Assembly: GCF_034314085.1 (NCBI RefSeq)
Contig: NZ_JAVIWI010000001.1
Coordinates: 3,534,001-3,598,000, forward strand
DNA from: Undibacterium sp. 5I1
GTDB taxonomy: Bacteria; Pseudomonadota; Gammaproteobacteria; Burkholderiales; Burkholderiaceae_D
Length of the DNA stretch: 64,000 nt
Direction of reading: 5' to 3'
Positions 1 to 9,185 of this stretch are shown here, in pieces. The notes under the pieces were generated by a model. The model did no database searches. It worked only from the letters and a program-made list of their open reading frames with translations, and was not told the DNA's origin. Numbering within the stretch: the first letter of the stretch is position 1; each line of letters opens with the position of its first letter. Made by a program: the position numbers and the translations under genes.

Positions 1-2067
1 GGATACGGTGATCTGGATAAAGACGGATTCAATATCTTTGGTGTGATTGATGCACATAAACAAAATTCATTAACGGCAACTCAGCGTGATTTTTCCAGCA
101 CTGGCATTATCCCTAACAGAGGTTTGAACAAAACCAGCGGTAATACTCCGTCGGCCAACTTCTATGACAATGGCAGCGGCAATGGCGGCAATATCTCTTT
201 TGCCAATGGTTGCGATCCGGTAAACCACTCCTTCCCAAAAGCATCTAATGGCACCTGCCGATATGACTATACGTCTCAAGTAGATGATATCCCTGAAACT
301 AAGCAGATCAGTTTCTTGGGTAAAGGTACTTTCAAACTCAATGCTGACAATAATGCGACCGTAGAATATTTGCATTCAGAATCGACCAACATCAACTCGG
401 TTGCTGCTGCACCTTTGTATGATGGAGAAGACGCTGCACTGACTGGATTGCAAGTGCCTGTTGGTAGTAAATATTATCCAGGTGGTAGCGGCGGTGTAGC
501 TGCTTTTCCTGGTCTGACTGGCCCTTTGAGTATTAACTGGCGTCCTTTAGAAGTTGGTAAGCGTACAGAAAAAGACGTGAGCAAATCTGATCGTTTTCTG
601 GCAGGTCTTGAAGGTACTATTGGCGCATGGGATTACAAAACGGCTTTCGTCTATACACAAGGACAAGCCTCTAGTACCTTAACTCACGGTTACACGAGTG
701 ACAACGGTATTTTCAAAGGTGTTACGACTGGCTTATTAAATCCATTTGGACCACAAGATGCTACTGGTACAGCCTACTTAAATAGTATTCAACTGGTCGG
801 CCAGACTCTGTCCGGCAAAACTACTTCTACTGGTGTTGACATCAAAGCCAGTCGTGAGTTTGGCGCCCTGGCTGGTGGTGCGATGGGTATTGCGTTTGGT
901 GCAGAAGCACATCAAGACAAAGCCAACTATGACGTCAACACTGCAATTGCATCGCAGGCAGCCAGTACCGGTTTAGCAGATTCAAAAAGCATTGCAGGAC
1001 AGCGGAATATTGAAGCCGTATTTGCTGAATTTGATGCCCCGTTCACCAAAGAATTAGAAATGCAATTAGCAGGTCGCATGGATAATTACAGCGATGTCGG
1101 CTCAACATTCAATCCAAAAATAGGTTTGCGTTACCAGCCAACGAAACAACTCTTGTTCCGTGCGTCAGCCAATACAGGTTTCCGTGCTCCTTCTTTGTAT
1201 GAGAAAAATGCGCCGACAGTCGTAAGCAATACTGCAGATTCTTATGATGATCCAAAGTTGTGCCCAGGCGGCGTTGCAGTACCAGGCGCTAACCCTAACG
1301 TCGTATGCCAAGCACAGCAAAATATACAAAGTGGCGGCAATCAGGCGTTGACGCCAGAGAAAGCTAAAAACTTCACAGTAGGTCTTGCGTTTGAGCCAAC
1401 GCCAGAACTGACTTTGACCGCTGACTATTGGAATATTCACTTAACCGATAGTATTGGTACATTGCCAGAGGCAGTGATATTTGGTAATCCAACTAAGTAT
1501 GCGAATTTGTTTGTACGTAATGCGGATGGCACATTGGCCTATATTTCTGCGACCAATTTCAACTTAGGTGATACCAAAACAGACGGTATTGATGTGAGTG
1601 GTACATGGCGTTTGCCTAAATCTTCTGCTGGTAACTTCGTGTTATCGATGGAAGGCACTTATGTACGTCGTTACTCCTATCAAACTGAAAAAAACGGTGC
1701 CTGGACAGAAAACGTCGGTACTTTTGCAGACAATGGCCCGGTTTTCCGCTGGAAGCATACGTTGAATTTGTTGTGGAATAACGGTCCATGGACTGCCACA
1801 TTGTCAGAAAAGTTTTTGTCCGGATATCATGACCAAAATGGTGTTGCAGACCAATATGCACAAGACGTAAAAGCGTATTCGGTATGGGCACTCACAGGCT
1901 CTTACAGTGGCTTTAAAAACTTGACGCTAACCGCTGGTTTGAAAAATCTGTTCAATACCAATCCACCGTTCAGTAACCAAGGTATTACCTTCCAACAAGG
2001 ATACGACCCACGCTACACAGATCCATTGGGACGTGCTTTGTACTTACGCGCTACTTATAAGTTTTAA
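1..2067 (+). CDS. TonB-dependent receptor, 3' part
   Basis: The frame is open from base 1, so the 5' end (signal peptide, TonB box and plug domain) lies outside the window. What remains is the outer-membrane beta-barrel: alternating aromatic/polar strands, the conserved barrel motif GFRAPSLYEK near base 1180, a cysteine-containing extracellular loop around bases 1255-1320, and a C-terminal strand ending in phenylalanine (LRATYKF), the signal for BAM-dependent insertion. Such receptors import siderophores, cobalamin or oligosaccharides using TonB/ExbBD energy. The substrate cannot be inferred here because the plug is missing and no transport genes flank it. A strong hairpin terminator follows 65 bp after the stop. 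Confidence 0.9.
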   Translation, partial: GYGDLDKDGFNIFGVIDAHKQNSLTATQRDFSSTGIIPNRGLNKTSGNTPSANFYDNGSGNGGNISFANGCDPVNHSFPKASNGTCRYDYTSQVDDIPETKQISFLGKGTFKLNADNNATVEYLHSESTNINSVAAAPLYDGEDAALTGLQVPVGSKYYPGGSGGVAAFPGLTGPLSINWRPLEVGKRTEKDVSKSDRFLAGLEGTIGAWDYKTAFVYTQGQASSTLTHGYTSDNGIFKGVTTGLLNPFGPQDATGTAYLNSIQLVGQTLSGKTTSTGVDIKASREFGALAGGAMGIAFGAEAHQDKANYDVNTAIASQAASTGLADSKSIAGQRNIEAVFAEFDAPFTKELEMQLAGRMDNYSDVGSTFNPKIGLRYQPTKQLLFRASANTGFRAPSLYEKNAPTVVSNTADSYDDPKLCPGGVAVPGANPNVVCQAQQNIQSGGNQALTPEKAKNFTVGLAFEPTPELTLTADYWNIHLTDSIGTLPEAVIFGNPTKYANLFVRNADGTLAYISATNFNLGDTKTDGIDVSGTWRLPKSSAGNFVLSMEGTYVRRYSYQTEKNGAWTENVGTFADNGPVFRWKHTLNLLWNNGPWTATLSEKFLSGYHDQNGVADQYAQDVKAYSVWALTGSYSGFKNLTLTAGLKNLFNTNPPFSNQGITFQQGYDPRYTDPLGRALYLRATYKF

Positions 2068-2131
2068 TCACGCTGAACGAAGAACTTAGTTCCGAACCTA
2101 GTTCAACGCTTTATTAAGCAAGTAGCAAAAT

Positions 2132-2170
2132 AAAAGGCCACACAGAATTTATTTTCTGTGTGGCCTTTTT
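2132..2170. terminator. Intrinsic terminator between convergent genes
   Basis: Arms AAAAGGCCACACAGAA and TTCTGTGTGGCCTTTT enclose a short A/T loop, with T runs on both strands. It lies between the TonB receptor (+) and the LysR gene (-) and can serve both. Confidence 0.85.
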
Positions 2171-2209
2171 AGATTGTGTGAACGGCGCTATCTATATCTG
2201 GCGCAAGGC

Positions 2210-3148
2210 TTATGCGCCAGATCGTCCCATCGCCTCCTTAGACGAATCCGACACCATCTTACGCAACCATTGCACCTCTGCTGCCGCATGTGAACGTTCA
2301 TGCCACAGCATAAAGAAACGCATTTTTGGCATCTCTACCGGCATAGGCAAAATCGTAATTGGCCATTGCCCGACAAAGTGCATGGCGAAGCTACGACTAG
2401 TGGTAAAAATCAGATCCGTACGCGACAGTACATCCGGTACCATGCCAAAGTAAGGGATCGTCATTTGTATGTTTCGCTTTAAACCTTGATCAGCCAGAGC
2501 GCTGTCAATGATGCTGCGATGTCCCATCATATAAGGGGTGGGCGCAAGGTGCGGCATCTCTAAATAGTATTTAAGCGATAGACCTTTTTTTACGATCGGA
2601 TGCTGGTTATTGACCATGCAGACCAAGTCATCCTCAAATAAATGCGCTAAATGTAAGTGCGGTGGCTGGTCTGGCCAGTTACCGATGACGCAATCTAACT
2701 CGCCGTTTTCTAGCGCTGACGCATAATCAAATCCTGCATTCAGCGAATGAATGACCAGACCGGCATTGGGCGCTTGTTCGCGTATTTTCTCCATGATCAT
2801 CGGGATCAGCAAAACGCTTAAATAATCCGGTGCGCCGAGGTGGAATATACGTTGGCTTTGTGCGGCAACAAAACTGGGCGCAGAATGTGTGATGCTCTCC
2901 AGCACGCTAAGTCCCTGCTTTGCCAGCAACAATAATTCTTCGCCGCGTTCGGTCGCTGTCATCCCGTTTTTGCCACGCACTAATATCGCGTCGCCGGTAA
3001 TGTCACGCAAGCGCTTTAGCATATTGCTGATTGCGGGTTGCGATTGTCCCAACTTCATGGCGGTGCGGGTAACGCTGCGCTCGGTCAGCAAAGTATGCAA
3101 GACGCGCAGTAAGTTGGTATCGAGGTGGTCGCTAGGCCGATTGCTCAT
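2210..3148 (-). CDS. LysR-family transcriptional regulator
   Basis: A protein of 312 residues, the usual length for the family. The N-terminal winged helix-turn-helix (about residues 9-68) contains the pattern SVTRTAMKLGQSQPAISNML, typical of LysR. The rest is a periplasmic-binding-protein-like effector domain. The start region (DTNLLRVLHTLLTERS) resembles the NodD/NahR/LinR branch, whose members usually respond to aromatic or other small inducers, but the inducer here is unknown. LysR regulators often control a divergent neighbour; here the upstream neighbour is the amidotransferase on the same strand, 27 bp away, so no obvious divergent target is present. Confidence 0.85.
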   Translation of the reverse strand: MSNRPSDHLDTNLLRVLHTLLTERSVTRTAMKLGQSQPAISNMLKRLRDITGDAILVRGKNGMTATERGEELLLLAKQGLSVLESITHSAPSFVAAQSQRIFHLGAPDYLSVLLIPMIMEKIREQAPNAGLVIHSLNAGFDYASALENGELDCVIGNWPDQPPHLHLAHLFEDDLVCMVNNQHPIVKKGLSLKYYLEMPHLAPTPYMMGHRSIIDSALADQGLKRNIQMTIPYFGMVPDVLSRTDLIFTTSRSFAMHFVGQWPITILPMPVEMPKMRFFMLWHERSHAAAEVQWLRKMVSDSSKEAMGRSGA

Positions 3149-3175
3149 GGTCGTAAAAATAAAAAAGACAAATTA

Positions 3176-3946
3176 TCATGCGGCATGCACATCACCATCT
3201 ACAAATACCATCAGCTCACCCGCAGCAAATTGGGTCCAGTTCTCATTCTTGGTCAATGGTTCTGTGACGATCACGGCAACGCGATCTTGTGGCGTGGTCA
3301 CTTCAGAAAAATCGACTGCGATTTCTTCGTCCGACAAACTGGCGGTGGCAAAAGGATATTTTCTGACGATGTAATGTAACTTGGTAGAACAATGTGCAAA
3401 TAACGCCTCTCCGTTGGACAGCATCATATTGAAGGTACCGTATTGCGCAATCTCATTGGTGATCTGGCGCATGAACCGGGTAATCTCGGTCATCGATGGC
3501 AAAGTCTCACCAAAGCGACGGCGCATTTCTTGCAGCAGATAACAAAACGCCCGTTCGCTGTCTGTTGTACCGACAGGATGGTATGCACCATCTAAGACCG
3601 GATGAAAATTTTTCAGGTCGCCGTTGTGCGCAAACACCCAATAACACCCCCAACATTCACGCACAAAGGGATGACAATTTTCTAGTGTGACTTGCCCTTG
3701 GGTGGCTTTACGGATATGGGCGATGACGTTTTCAGATTTGATCGGATAACGCTTGATTAACTCGGCAATCGGGGAAGTAACGGCGGCTTGGTGATCGACA
3801 AAATGGCGTACACCGTTGCCTTCAAAAAATGCGATCCCCCAGCCGTCTTTATGTTCGTCCGTCCGGCCGCCGCGTGTAGCAAACCCCGTAAAGCTGAACA
3901 CGATATCGGTCGGGGTATTGCAATTCATTCCTAATAATTGACACAT
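3176..3946 (-). CDS. Class II glutamine amidotransferase, YafJ-like
   Basis: Start chosen at the internal ATG that gives MCQLLGMN. In this family Cys2 becomes the N-terminal nucleophile after removal of Met, so the four-residue longer reading (start at 3958) would block activity. The protein has the class II (Ntn hydrolase) signature: RGGRTDEHKDGWGIAFFEG early, then HIRKATQG and the CHPF and FAHNGDL motifs that build the glutamine pocket. There is no fused synthetase domain, as in E. coli YafJ, so the ammonia acceptor is unknown. The LysR gene follows 27 bp downstream on the same strand. Confidence 0.85.
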   Translation of the reverse strand: MCQLLGMNCNTPTDIVFSFTGFATRGGRTDEHKDGWGIAFFEGNGVRHFVDHQAAVTSPIAELIKRYPIKSENVIAHIRKATQGQVTLENCHPFVRECWGCYWVFAHNGDLKNFHPVLDGAYHPVGTTDSERAFCYLLQEMRRRFGETLPSMTEITRFMRQITNEIAQYGTFNMMLSNGEALFAHCSTKLHYIVRKYPFATASLSDEEIAVDFSEVTTPQDRVAVIVTEPLTKNENWTQFAAGELMVFVDGDVHAA

Positions 3947-4140
3947 AGTCAGGCGCAATGCTGCGTTACATAAAATCCAAGCTTAGCATCATTGCGCTTG
4001 CCTATGCCATCTTGATTGGCAAGTCCCACTATTTTTATGCAGAGATTCTGGCAAACTTGGCAACTGGACTAAGCCACCTAACAAGAGCATTGTTACGCCT
4101 GAAAACAAAAATATAGTACGATCAAAACCATATTACCGAA

Positions 4141-4221
4141 TATACTCCCCATCATTTTTTACAAATATGGCTCATTATCCAGCAATTACAAAGACAATTA
4201 AATGTACTTACTGGGAGTATA
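4141..4221 (+). repeat. 82-bp palindromic element, copy 1
   Basis: Left end TATACTCCCC, right end GGGAGTATA, with the right-hand hairpin TTAAATGTAC/GTATATTTAA. The middle GTCCA/TGGAC stem has decayed. It lies 25 bp past the mnmE stop and upstream of the amidotransferase gene. First of eight similar copies in the window. Confidence 0.85.
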
Positions 4222-4245
4222 TTTAATATTGGCTGCTAACCAAAC

Positions 4246-5724
4246 TTATTTACCGATACAAAAACGGGAAAATATCACACCCAACAAATCATCAGAAGTA
4301 AATTCGCCCGTAATGCTGTTGAGCCGGTCTTGGGTTAAGCGTAGCTCTTCCGCAAACAAATCCAGCGACTGATCATTTTGTGCAGCATAGGCGGCAGCAA
4401 ATTCTAAATGCTCGTTAGCTTGCTTTAGTGCGATCAGGTGACGTTCGCGCGCGAGATACAAGGACTCGCCCGTTTGTTGCCAACCAGCGATGCGGAGTAA
4501 TTCTTTGCGCAGTAAATCAATGCCGATATGGTCTTGCGCAGACAAATATACGTGGGTGGCATCCGCCATCTGATCGACGCTGGGATGATGGCCGGACAGA
4601 TCAATTTTGTTCCAGATGCGGATCACAGGCACTTGATCCGGGAAACGCGCCACGATCGCGTCGTCAGCGCGGGTCGGGCCACGGCCAGCATCGAGCAAAT
4701 GCAAAATGACATCGGCTTTGCTGACTTCAGCCCAGGTACGTTCGATGCCGATACGCTCCACCGCATCAATGCTGCTGCGCGGCGCGTCCTTATTGTGCTC
4801 ATTATTATGCTGGTCCTCGTGTTCATCATCCTCATGACGAATACCGGCGGTATCGATGATATTAAGCGGGATACCTTCGATATGGATAGTCTCAGTCACT
4901 TTGTCGCGGGTAGTGCCTGCGATAGGCGTGACGATAGCAACGTCGTCACCCGCCAACGCATTGAGCAAAGACGATTTACCGACATTCGGTTGACCGGCTA
5001 ATACAATATTCAAACCCTCACGCAATAAAGCGCCTTGCGCCGCCTGTTTAAATACCGCCTGCAAGGCCGTTTGGATGGCGCTGAGCTGACCACGGGCATC
5101 CGATTTTTCTAAAAAATCGATTTCTTCCTCGGGGAAATCCAGCGTCGCTTCTACCAGCATGCGTAAGTGCACAACTTTTTCTACCAACGCATGAATCACT
5201 TTAGAAAATGCACCGGACAACGATTGTGATGCTGATTTGGCGGCGGCTTCGGTCGATGCCTCAATCAAATCCGACACTGCCTCGGCCTGCGCCAAATCCA
5301 GTTTATCGTTAAGGAAAGCACGCTGAGTAAATTCACCCGGTTGCGCCAGGCGTAAGCCCGTATCTTTGCCCGCTTCCAGACAACGCGTCAGCAGCATTTG
5401 CATCACCACTGGTCCGCCGTGCCCTTGTAGCTCGAGGACATCTTCACCGGTGTAAGAATGTGGACCTTTAAAGTAGAGCACGATGCCCTGATCAATCACG
5501 CTACCATCCGCTTGCGTAAATGGCAGGTACGTCGCGTGGCGTGGCTTGAGTTGTATCGCTTTTACACCGTTGGCAAATGCGTCCCCAAATAAGGAATCAA
5601 TCACCGGCCTTAAATCTTTGCCGGAAATACGTACAACACCAATACCACCGCGCCCTGGTGCTGTGGCAATCGCGGTAATGGGCGTGCTGTCGTAACTACT
5701 TTGATGATGGCGATGTTGGTTCAT
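4246..5724 (-). CDS. mnmE: tRNA modification GTPase MnmE
   Basis: MnmE works with MnmG to add the carboxymethylaminomethyl group to the wobble uridine (U34) of certain tRNAs. The 492-residue protein has the N-terminal tetrahydrofolate-binding domain ([12 protein letters not shown]), a central helical domain, and a G domain with P-loop [13 protein letters not shown] and NKID. It ends in CIGK, the catalytic C-terminal Cys motif. Two oddities stand out: a His-rich N-terminus (MNQHRHHQ) and about 20 extra residues rich in Asp, Glu, His and Asn right after DTAGIR (about residues 297-320), where other MnmE proteins have about five residues before VERIG. mnmG lies at the other end of the window. Confidence 0.96.
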   Translation of the reverse strand: MNQHRHHQSSYDSTPITAIATAPGRGGIGVVRISGKDLRPVIDSLFGDAFANGVKAIQLKPRHATYLPFTQADGSVIDQGIVLYFKGPHSYTGEDVLELQGHGGPVVMQMLLTRCLEAGKDTGLRLAQPGEFTQRAFLNDKLDLAQAEAVSDLIEASTEAAAKSASQSLSGAFSKVIHALVEKVVHLRMLVEATLDFPEEEIDFLEKSDARGQLSAIQTALQAVFKQAAQGALLREGLNIVLAGQPNVGKSSLLNALAGDDVAIVTPIAGTTRDKVTETIHIEGIPLNIIDTAGIRHEDDEHEDQHNNEHNKDAPRSSIDAVERIGIERTWAEVSKADVILHLLDAGRGPTRADDAIVARFPDQVPVIRIWNKIDLSGHHPSVDQMADATHVYLSAQDHIGIDLLRKELLRIAGWQQTGESLYLARERHLIALKQANEHLEFAAAYAAQNDQSLDLFAEELRLTQDRLNSITGEFTSDDLLGVIFSRFCIGK

Positions 5725-5822
5725 GGTGTAATTCTAACTCTGCAAAAAAATACAGGAAAATGGTCTGTGGTTTAGCCTAAATACTACAGGAGTCCATAGA
5801 AAAAAAGCCCGTTAAAAAGTCC

Positions 5823-5855
5823 AAAAAAAAGCCCATGATTAAGATGGGCTTTTTT
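5823..5855 (-). terminator. Intrinsic terminator downstream of yidC
   Basis: Arms GCCCAT/ATGGGC with A/T runs on both sides. It lies between yidC and mnmE and implies that mnmE is transcribed at least partly from its own promoter. Confidence 0.8.
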
Positions 5856-5887
5856 AACATAGACTTTTGGCTTAAACCTTCAAAACC

Positions 5888-7573
5888 TTAAGACTTGTGC
5901 TCTGGCGGGATCAACTTATTATTAATCACCCATTGCTGGGCGATCGACAAGACGTTATTAACAACCCAGTACAAGACCAGACCCGCCGGGAAGAAGAAGA
6001 ACATCACTGAGAAAGCCAGCGGCATAAACATCATCATCTTGGCTTGCATAGGATCAGCCGGTTTTGGATTGAGCTTGGCCGTTACAAACATCGAGATTGC
6101 ATACAACACGGGCAAAATGTACCAAGGATCCGGTGCGGTCAAATCGGTAATCCAGCCCACCCAAGGAGCGCCGCGCATTTCTACGCTGGCTTGCAACACC
6201 CAGTACAACGACAAGAAAACTGGCATCTGGATCAGAATCGGCAAGCAGCCACCGAGAGGATTGATTTTCTCAGTTTTGTACAACTCCATCATGGCTTGAT
6301 TCATTTTTTGCGGCTCGTCTTTATGACGCTCACGCACGGCTTGCATTTTTGGTGTGAGTACTTTCATCTTCGCCATACTGCGATAACCAGCAGCCGACAA
6401 CGGGAACAATGCCAGCTTGATGGAGATCGTGAAAACCACAATCGTCCAGCCCCAGTTACCCAACAACTTATGGATCAATTCCATGAGCCAAAACATCGGT
6501 TTTGCAATAATCGCAAAGTACCAATAATCTTTTACCAGATCCAGCCCTGGTGAAATTTTTTCTAATTTGTCAGACTCTTGTGGACCAGAATACAGACGCG
6601 CATCCATACTGACTGTTGCGCCTGGTGCAATGCTGCCCATTGGCAAAATAGTCGCTACCGCATACAGATTATCTTTGACTTTTTCGGTCACGATAGTGCG
6701 TGGCGCTTTGTCTTGCGGGATAAAAGCGGACACGAAAAAATGCTGGAGCACGGCGACCCAACCATTGTCTGCCTTGGTTGCGTGATTTGGCTTAGCGTCT
6801 GGATTGGCGCTATCTTTTTCAATTTTCTGGAAATCCAGTTTCTGAAAATGGTCCGACTCAGTGTAGACAGCAGGAGCATAAAATTCTCTGGAGGCGCTAA
6901 ACATGCCGCCGTTTTCTGGCTTGGTACCGTCATGCAATAACTGCAAATACAAAGATGGCGTGATCGCTACCGGAGAATTATTCGTCACGTCATGCTTGAC
7001 GTCGATGACGTAATCACCTTTTTTGAAGGTATAAGTCTTAGTCAACTTAACGCCGTTCAATTCAGATTCCAGTACCAGTTGCACTTTGTCGCCAGTATCC
7101 ATCGTGCGCACGCCTGGCTTAGCAGTAAAGCTGGATTTGTGGTTTGGGAAAGCACCACCCATCAGACCAGTTTGAGCCAGATAAGTCCGTTTAGCGCTTT
7201 CATTAAACAACACAACGTTCTTGGTGTGGTCGTCTACATCTTTGTACTTGAGTAATTCCAGGCGACTAATCTCACCACCTAAGGTGTCGATATCGGCTTT
7301 GATCACATCAGTAGTAATCGTGATGTGCTCATTTTTAACGGCAGCAGCGTCAGCGCCAGTGGCAACACCATTAGCGCTGACGTTGCTAGTGGCAGTGGTG
7401 CTGGCAGCAGATGAACCTGATGCAGAAGCGCTGGCGTTTTTGCTCTGCTGCGCCTGGCTAGATGGCGTAAAGGAGAACATAGATGGTTTGCCGTTATGAC
7501 GCATCCAGTTGTCCCAAAGGATCAACAGCGACATCGAGAAAACAACCCACAGGACGGTACGTTTGATATCCAT
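5888..7573 (-). CDS. yidC: Membrane protein insertase YidC
   Basis: Inserts and folds inner-membrane proteins, alone or with SecYEG. The 561 residues have the Gram-negative layout: an N-terminal membrane anchor (MDIKRTVLWVVFSMSLLILWDNW region), an Ala/Ser-rich linker, a large periplasmic beta-supersandwich domain (about 80-330), and the conserved five-helix core with NPLGGCLPILIQMPVF and the final helices (AGLVLYWVVNN). The C-terminus is short and basic. It sits directly downstream of yidD, rnpA and rpmH, the classical order, and is followed by an intrinsic terminator. Confidence 0.96.
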   Translation of the reverse strand: MDIKRTVLWVVFSMSLLILWDNWMRHNGKPSMFSFTPSSQAQQSKNASASASGSSAASTTATSNVSANGVATGADAAAVKNEHITITTDVIKADIDTLGGEISRLELLKYKDVDDHTKNVVLFNESAKRTYLAQTGLMGGAFPNHKSSFTAKPGVRTMDTGDKVQLVLESELNGVKLTKTYTFKKGDYVIDVKHDVTNNSPVAITPSLYLQLLHDGTKPENGGMFSASREFYAPAVYTESDHFQKLDFQKIEKDSANPDAKPNHATKADNGWVAVLQHFFVSAFIPQDKAPRTIVTEKVKDNLYAVATILPMGSIAPGATVSMDARLYSGPQESDKLEKISPGLDLVKDYWYFAIIAKPMFWLMELIHKLLGNWGWTIVVFTISIKLALFPLSAAGYRSMAKMKVLTPKMQAVRERHKDEPQKMNQAMMELYKTEKINPLGGCLPILIQMPVFLSLYWVLQASVEMRGAPWVGWITDLTAPDPWYILPVLYAISMFVTAKLNPKPADPMQAKMMMFMPLAFSVMFFFFPAGLVLYWVVNNVLSIAQQWVINNKLIPPEHKS

Positions 7574-7580
7574 TTGTGTT

Positions 7581-7943
7581 TTAGCAGGTAGATTTAGAAG
7601 AAGAATCAGGACGTTTTTTTAAAGCCATCATATTGTGATGCTTAGTTGCATGAGTAGCATTTTTGGCATACGCAGCTTGACGCTTTTTAGAACGTCCGTC
7701 GGATGTGGGGACGAAACTGTTTTTTTCAGATTTTTGTGGAACTGGATCCACTCCACCCGGATGCCATGGGTGACACTTACATACGCGTTTGCCCGCCAGC
7801 AAACAACCTTTTGCAGCGCCATGCTCGCGGATTGCCTCTGCCGCGTAATCTGAGCAGGACGGATAAAAACGGCAATTTTGTCCCAGCATAGGGCTGATAG
7901 CGAGTTTGTAAAAACGCAGCAGCAGGAGCAATAAAGGTTTCAT
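7581..7943 (-). CDS. yidD: Membrane protein insertion efficiency factor YidD
   Basis: Start set at the ATG giving [21 protein letters not shown], the family's N-terminus; the longer frame to 8030 has an unrelated N-terminal extension. YidD is a small inner-membrane-associated protein that helps YidC-dependent insertion. The conserved core ([26 protein letters not shown] with its cysteines) occupies about residues 20-75. A basic Lys/Ser-rich tail of about 45 residues follows, longer than in most homologues. It ends 7 bp before yidC and begins 10 bp after the rnpA stop. Confidence 0.92.
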   Translation of the reverse strand: MKPLLLLLLRFYKLAISPMLGQNCRFYPSCSDYAAEAIREHGAAKGCLLAGKRVCKCHPWHPGGVDPVPQKSEKNSFVPTSDGRSKKRQAAYAKNATHATKHHNMMALKKRPDSSSKSTC

Positions 7944-7953
7944 GGCAGAGATT

Positions 7954-8355
7954 TCACAGCGCTTCTGCACCGTCGGTAACCAGCAAACGCACTGGCGCAA
8001 ACAGACGCAAGATCTCCAGCCGCAACTCACGCTTCAGTTGCGCGGTGGTAGCTGGACCTGCTTTGGTATTTACGGGCTTGGACAAGCGCACGATACAATC
8101 CACATTGGTCAGGGACGAACAACGAAAAATTTCCCGCGTAACACGCTTAATCGTATTGCGTGTCGCCGCTCGCGGCGCAAAACGCTTGGCAGCAACCACG
8201 CCCAAGCGCGCGTTTGGCAGCTCGGTCGGTCTTGCATACAAAACAAAATGTGCTGTTCTTTGTACCGGCCGCAAACGAAAAACGGATGAAAATTCATCCG
8301 TTTTAACGATGCGCCGAACGCGTGTAAAATCACCACTTGCGTTTACTGATGTCAT
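7954..8355 (-). CDS. rnpA: Ribonuclease P protein component
   Basis: Basic protein subunit that helps the RNase P RNA mature tRNA 5' ends. The family core begins at [17 protein letters not shown] and includes the basic RNR-like helix ([17 protein letters not shown]). The start is uncertain: in-frame codons exist at 8409 (GTG), 8388, 8367 and 8355, and none has a clear ribosome-binding site. The 8355 start gives 133 residues, closest to the usual family length. It lies between rpmH and yidD in the universal order. Confidence 0.92.
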   Translation of the reverse strand: MTSVNASGDFTRVRRIVKTDEFSSVFRLRPVQRTAHFVLYARPTELPNARLGVVAAKRFAPRAATRNTIKRVTREIFRCSSLTNVDCIVRLSKPVNTKAGPATTAQLKRELRLEILRLFAPVRLLVTDGAEAL

Positions 8356-8427
8356 TGCATTAACCATATTATCAGTTGTGCAACTCATGCCACCAGCCAA
8401 TACAAGCACTGATCATAGCTGGACAGA

Positions 8428-8562
8428 TCAAGCTGCCAAGCGCTTGCGACCTTTAGCGCGACGTGCGTTCAATACAGCGCGGCCGCCACGGGTTGCCATG
8501 CGTGCGCGGAAGCCGTGAGTGCGCTTGCGGCGAACGACGGAAGGTTGGTAAGTACGTTTCAT
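8428..8562 (-). CDS. rpmH: 50S ribosomal protein L34
   Basis: A 44-residue protein read directly from the minus strand: [19 protein letters not shown], then a tail rich in Arg/Lys/Ala. This is the near-invariant bL34 sequence. It is the first gene of the leftward rpmH-rnpA-yidD-yidC cluster and divergent from dnaA. Confidence 0.97.
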   Translation of the reverse strand: MKRTYQPSVVRRKRTHGFRARMATRGGRAVLNARRAKGRKRLAA

Positions 8563-8832
8563 GTTGGTCTCGCTATTTGAGCAAATAAAAAATCGGAATC
8601 ACGGGTAATGTACGAGTAATGCTTTTATGCGAATTAAAACCAGAATTAAAATTGCTTACTCGCCATTACTTCCCCAAAACCGCTGCTCATGGTGTGTTGC
8701 ATTTATAACAAACTATGAATGCAATCAACAAAAAGAGGGTAGGGAACCCTGAATTAGACACTACTTTCTGCTTACGTGTCAATCACTTAGCACATTTTTT
8801 CGTCTTGTCATAGCGCAGACAAAGTAAACAAA

Positions 8833-8935
8833 TAGGACTTACGCAAAATTGTCCCGGCAAGGCATAGCGACGAAGATAGTACTTTAGTACAACTAGGAGC
8901 TACAGCGCAGCTGAGACGGTTTTGCGTAAGTCCTA
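8833..8935. mobile_element. MITE-like element with 16-bp terminal inverted repeats
   Basis: Perfect 16-bp terminal inverted repeats TAGGACTTACGCAAAA and TTTTGCGTAAGTCCTA enclose 71 bp. The interior continues the pairing imperfectly and contains AGTACTTTAGTAC near its centre. It has no coding capacity, so it would be a non-autonomous element (MITE) moved by an unseen transposase, or a structured repeat. Only one copy is present in the window. Confidence 0.65.
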
Positions 8936-8954
8936 ACAAATTTCCGCATTAGCC

Positions 8955-8963
8955 TGTGGATAA
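8955..8963 (-). promoter_or_regulatory. DnaA box
   Basis: TGTGGATAA, the exact reverse complement of the consensus TTATCCACA, 20 bp from the MITE-like element and about 220 bp upstream of dnaA. It may serve initiation or dnaA autoregulation. Confidence 0.7.
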
Positions 8964-9185
8964 CTCGGGATAGCAAGAGTAAAATAGCGGATTAGTGTGG
9001 CATGACCGATTTGCCTTAATGGCAAGATGTTTAATTTGTTTTGCGTAGTAGTATTCATGCAGAATCATTTGCAGGGTTTAGCAAGCAGCAACCAATCTCA
9101 TTGCTAGGTTAATGACTAAGCAGCGACTCAGCAGCAATTTAACATTCGATAACACGCCGCACATCAGCATCATTAAAGTGACTAC

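Larger units (their letters stand above)
8563..9185. other. rpmH/dnaA divergent spacer, candidate origin region
   Basis: A 623-bp spacer between divergent rpmH and dnaA, where the replication origin lies in many bacteria. It must hold both promoters. It contains a 103-bp inverted-repeat element (8833-8935) and one perfect DnaA box just beside it. Only one perfect box was found, fewer than expected of a complete oriC, so the origin role is plausible but unproven. Confidence 0.5.

Noticed and set aside
7944..8030. Longer N-terminus of YidD
   Set aside because: The extra residues overlap the end of rnpA and do not resemble the family, whereas [13 protein letters not shown] is the conserved start.
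8563..9185. Confident oriC call at rpmH/dnaA
   Set aside because: Only one perfect DnaA box was found and the strand composition sampled does not support an origin here, so it is kept as a candidate only.
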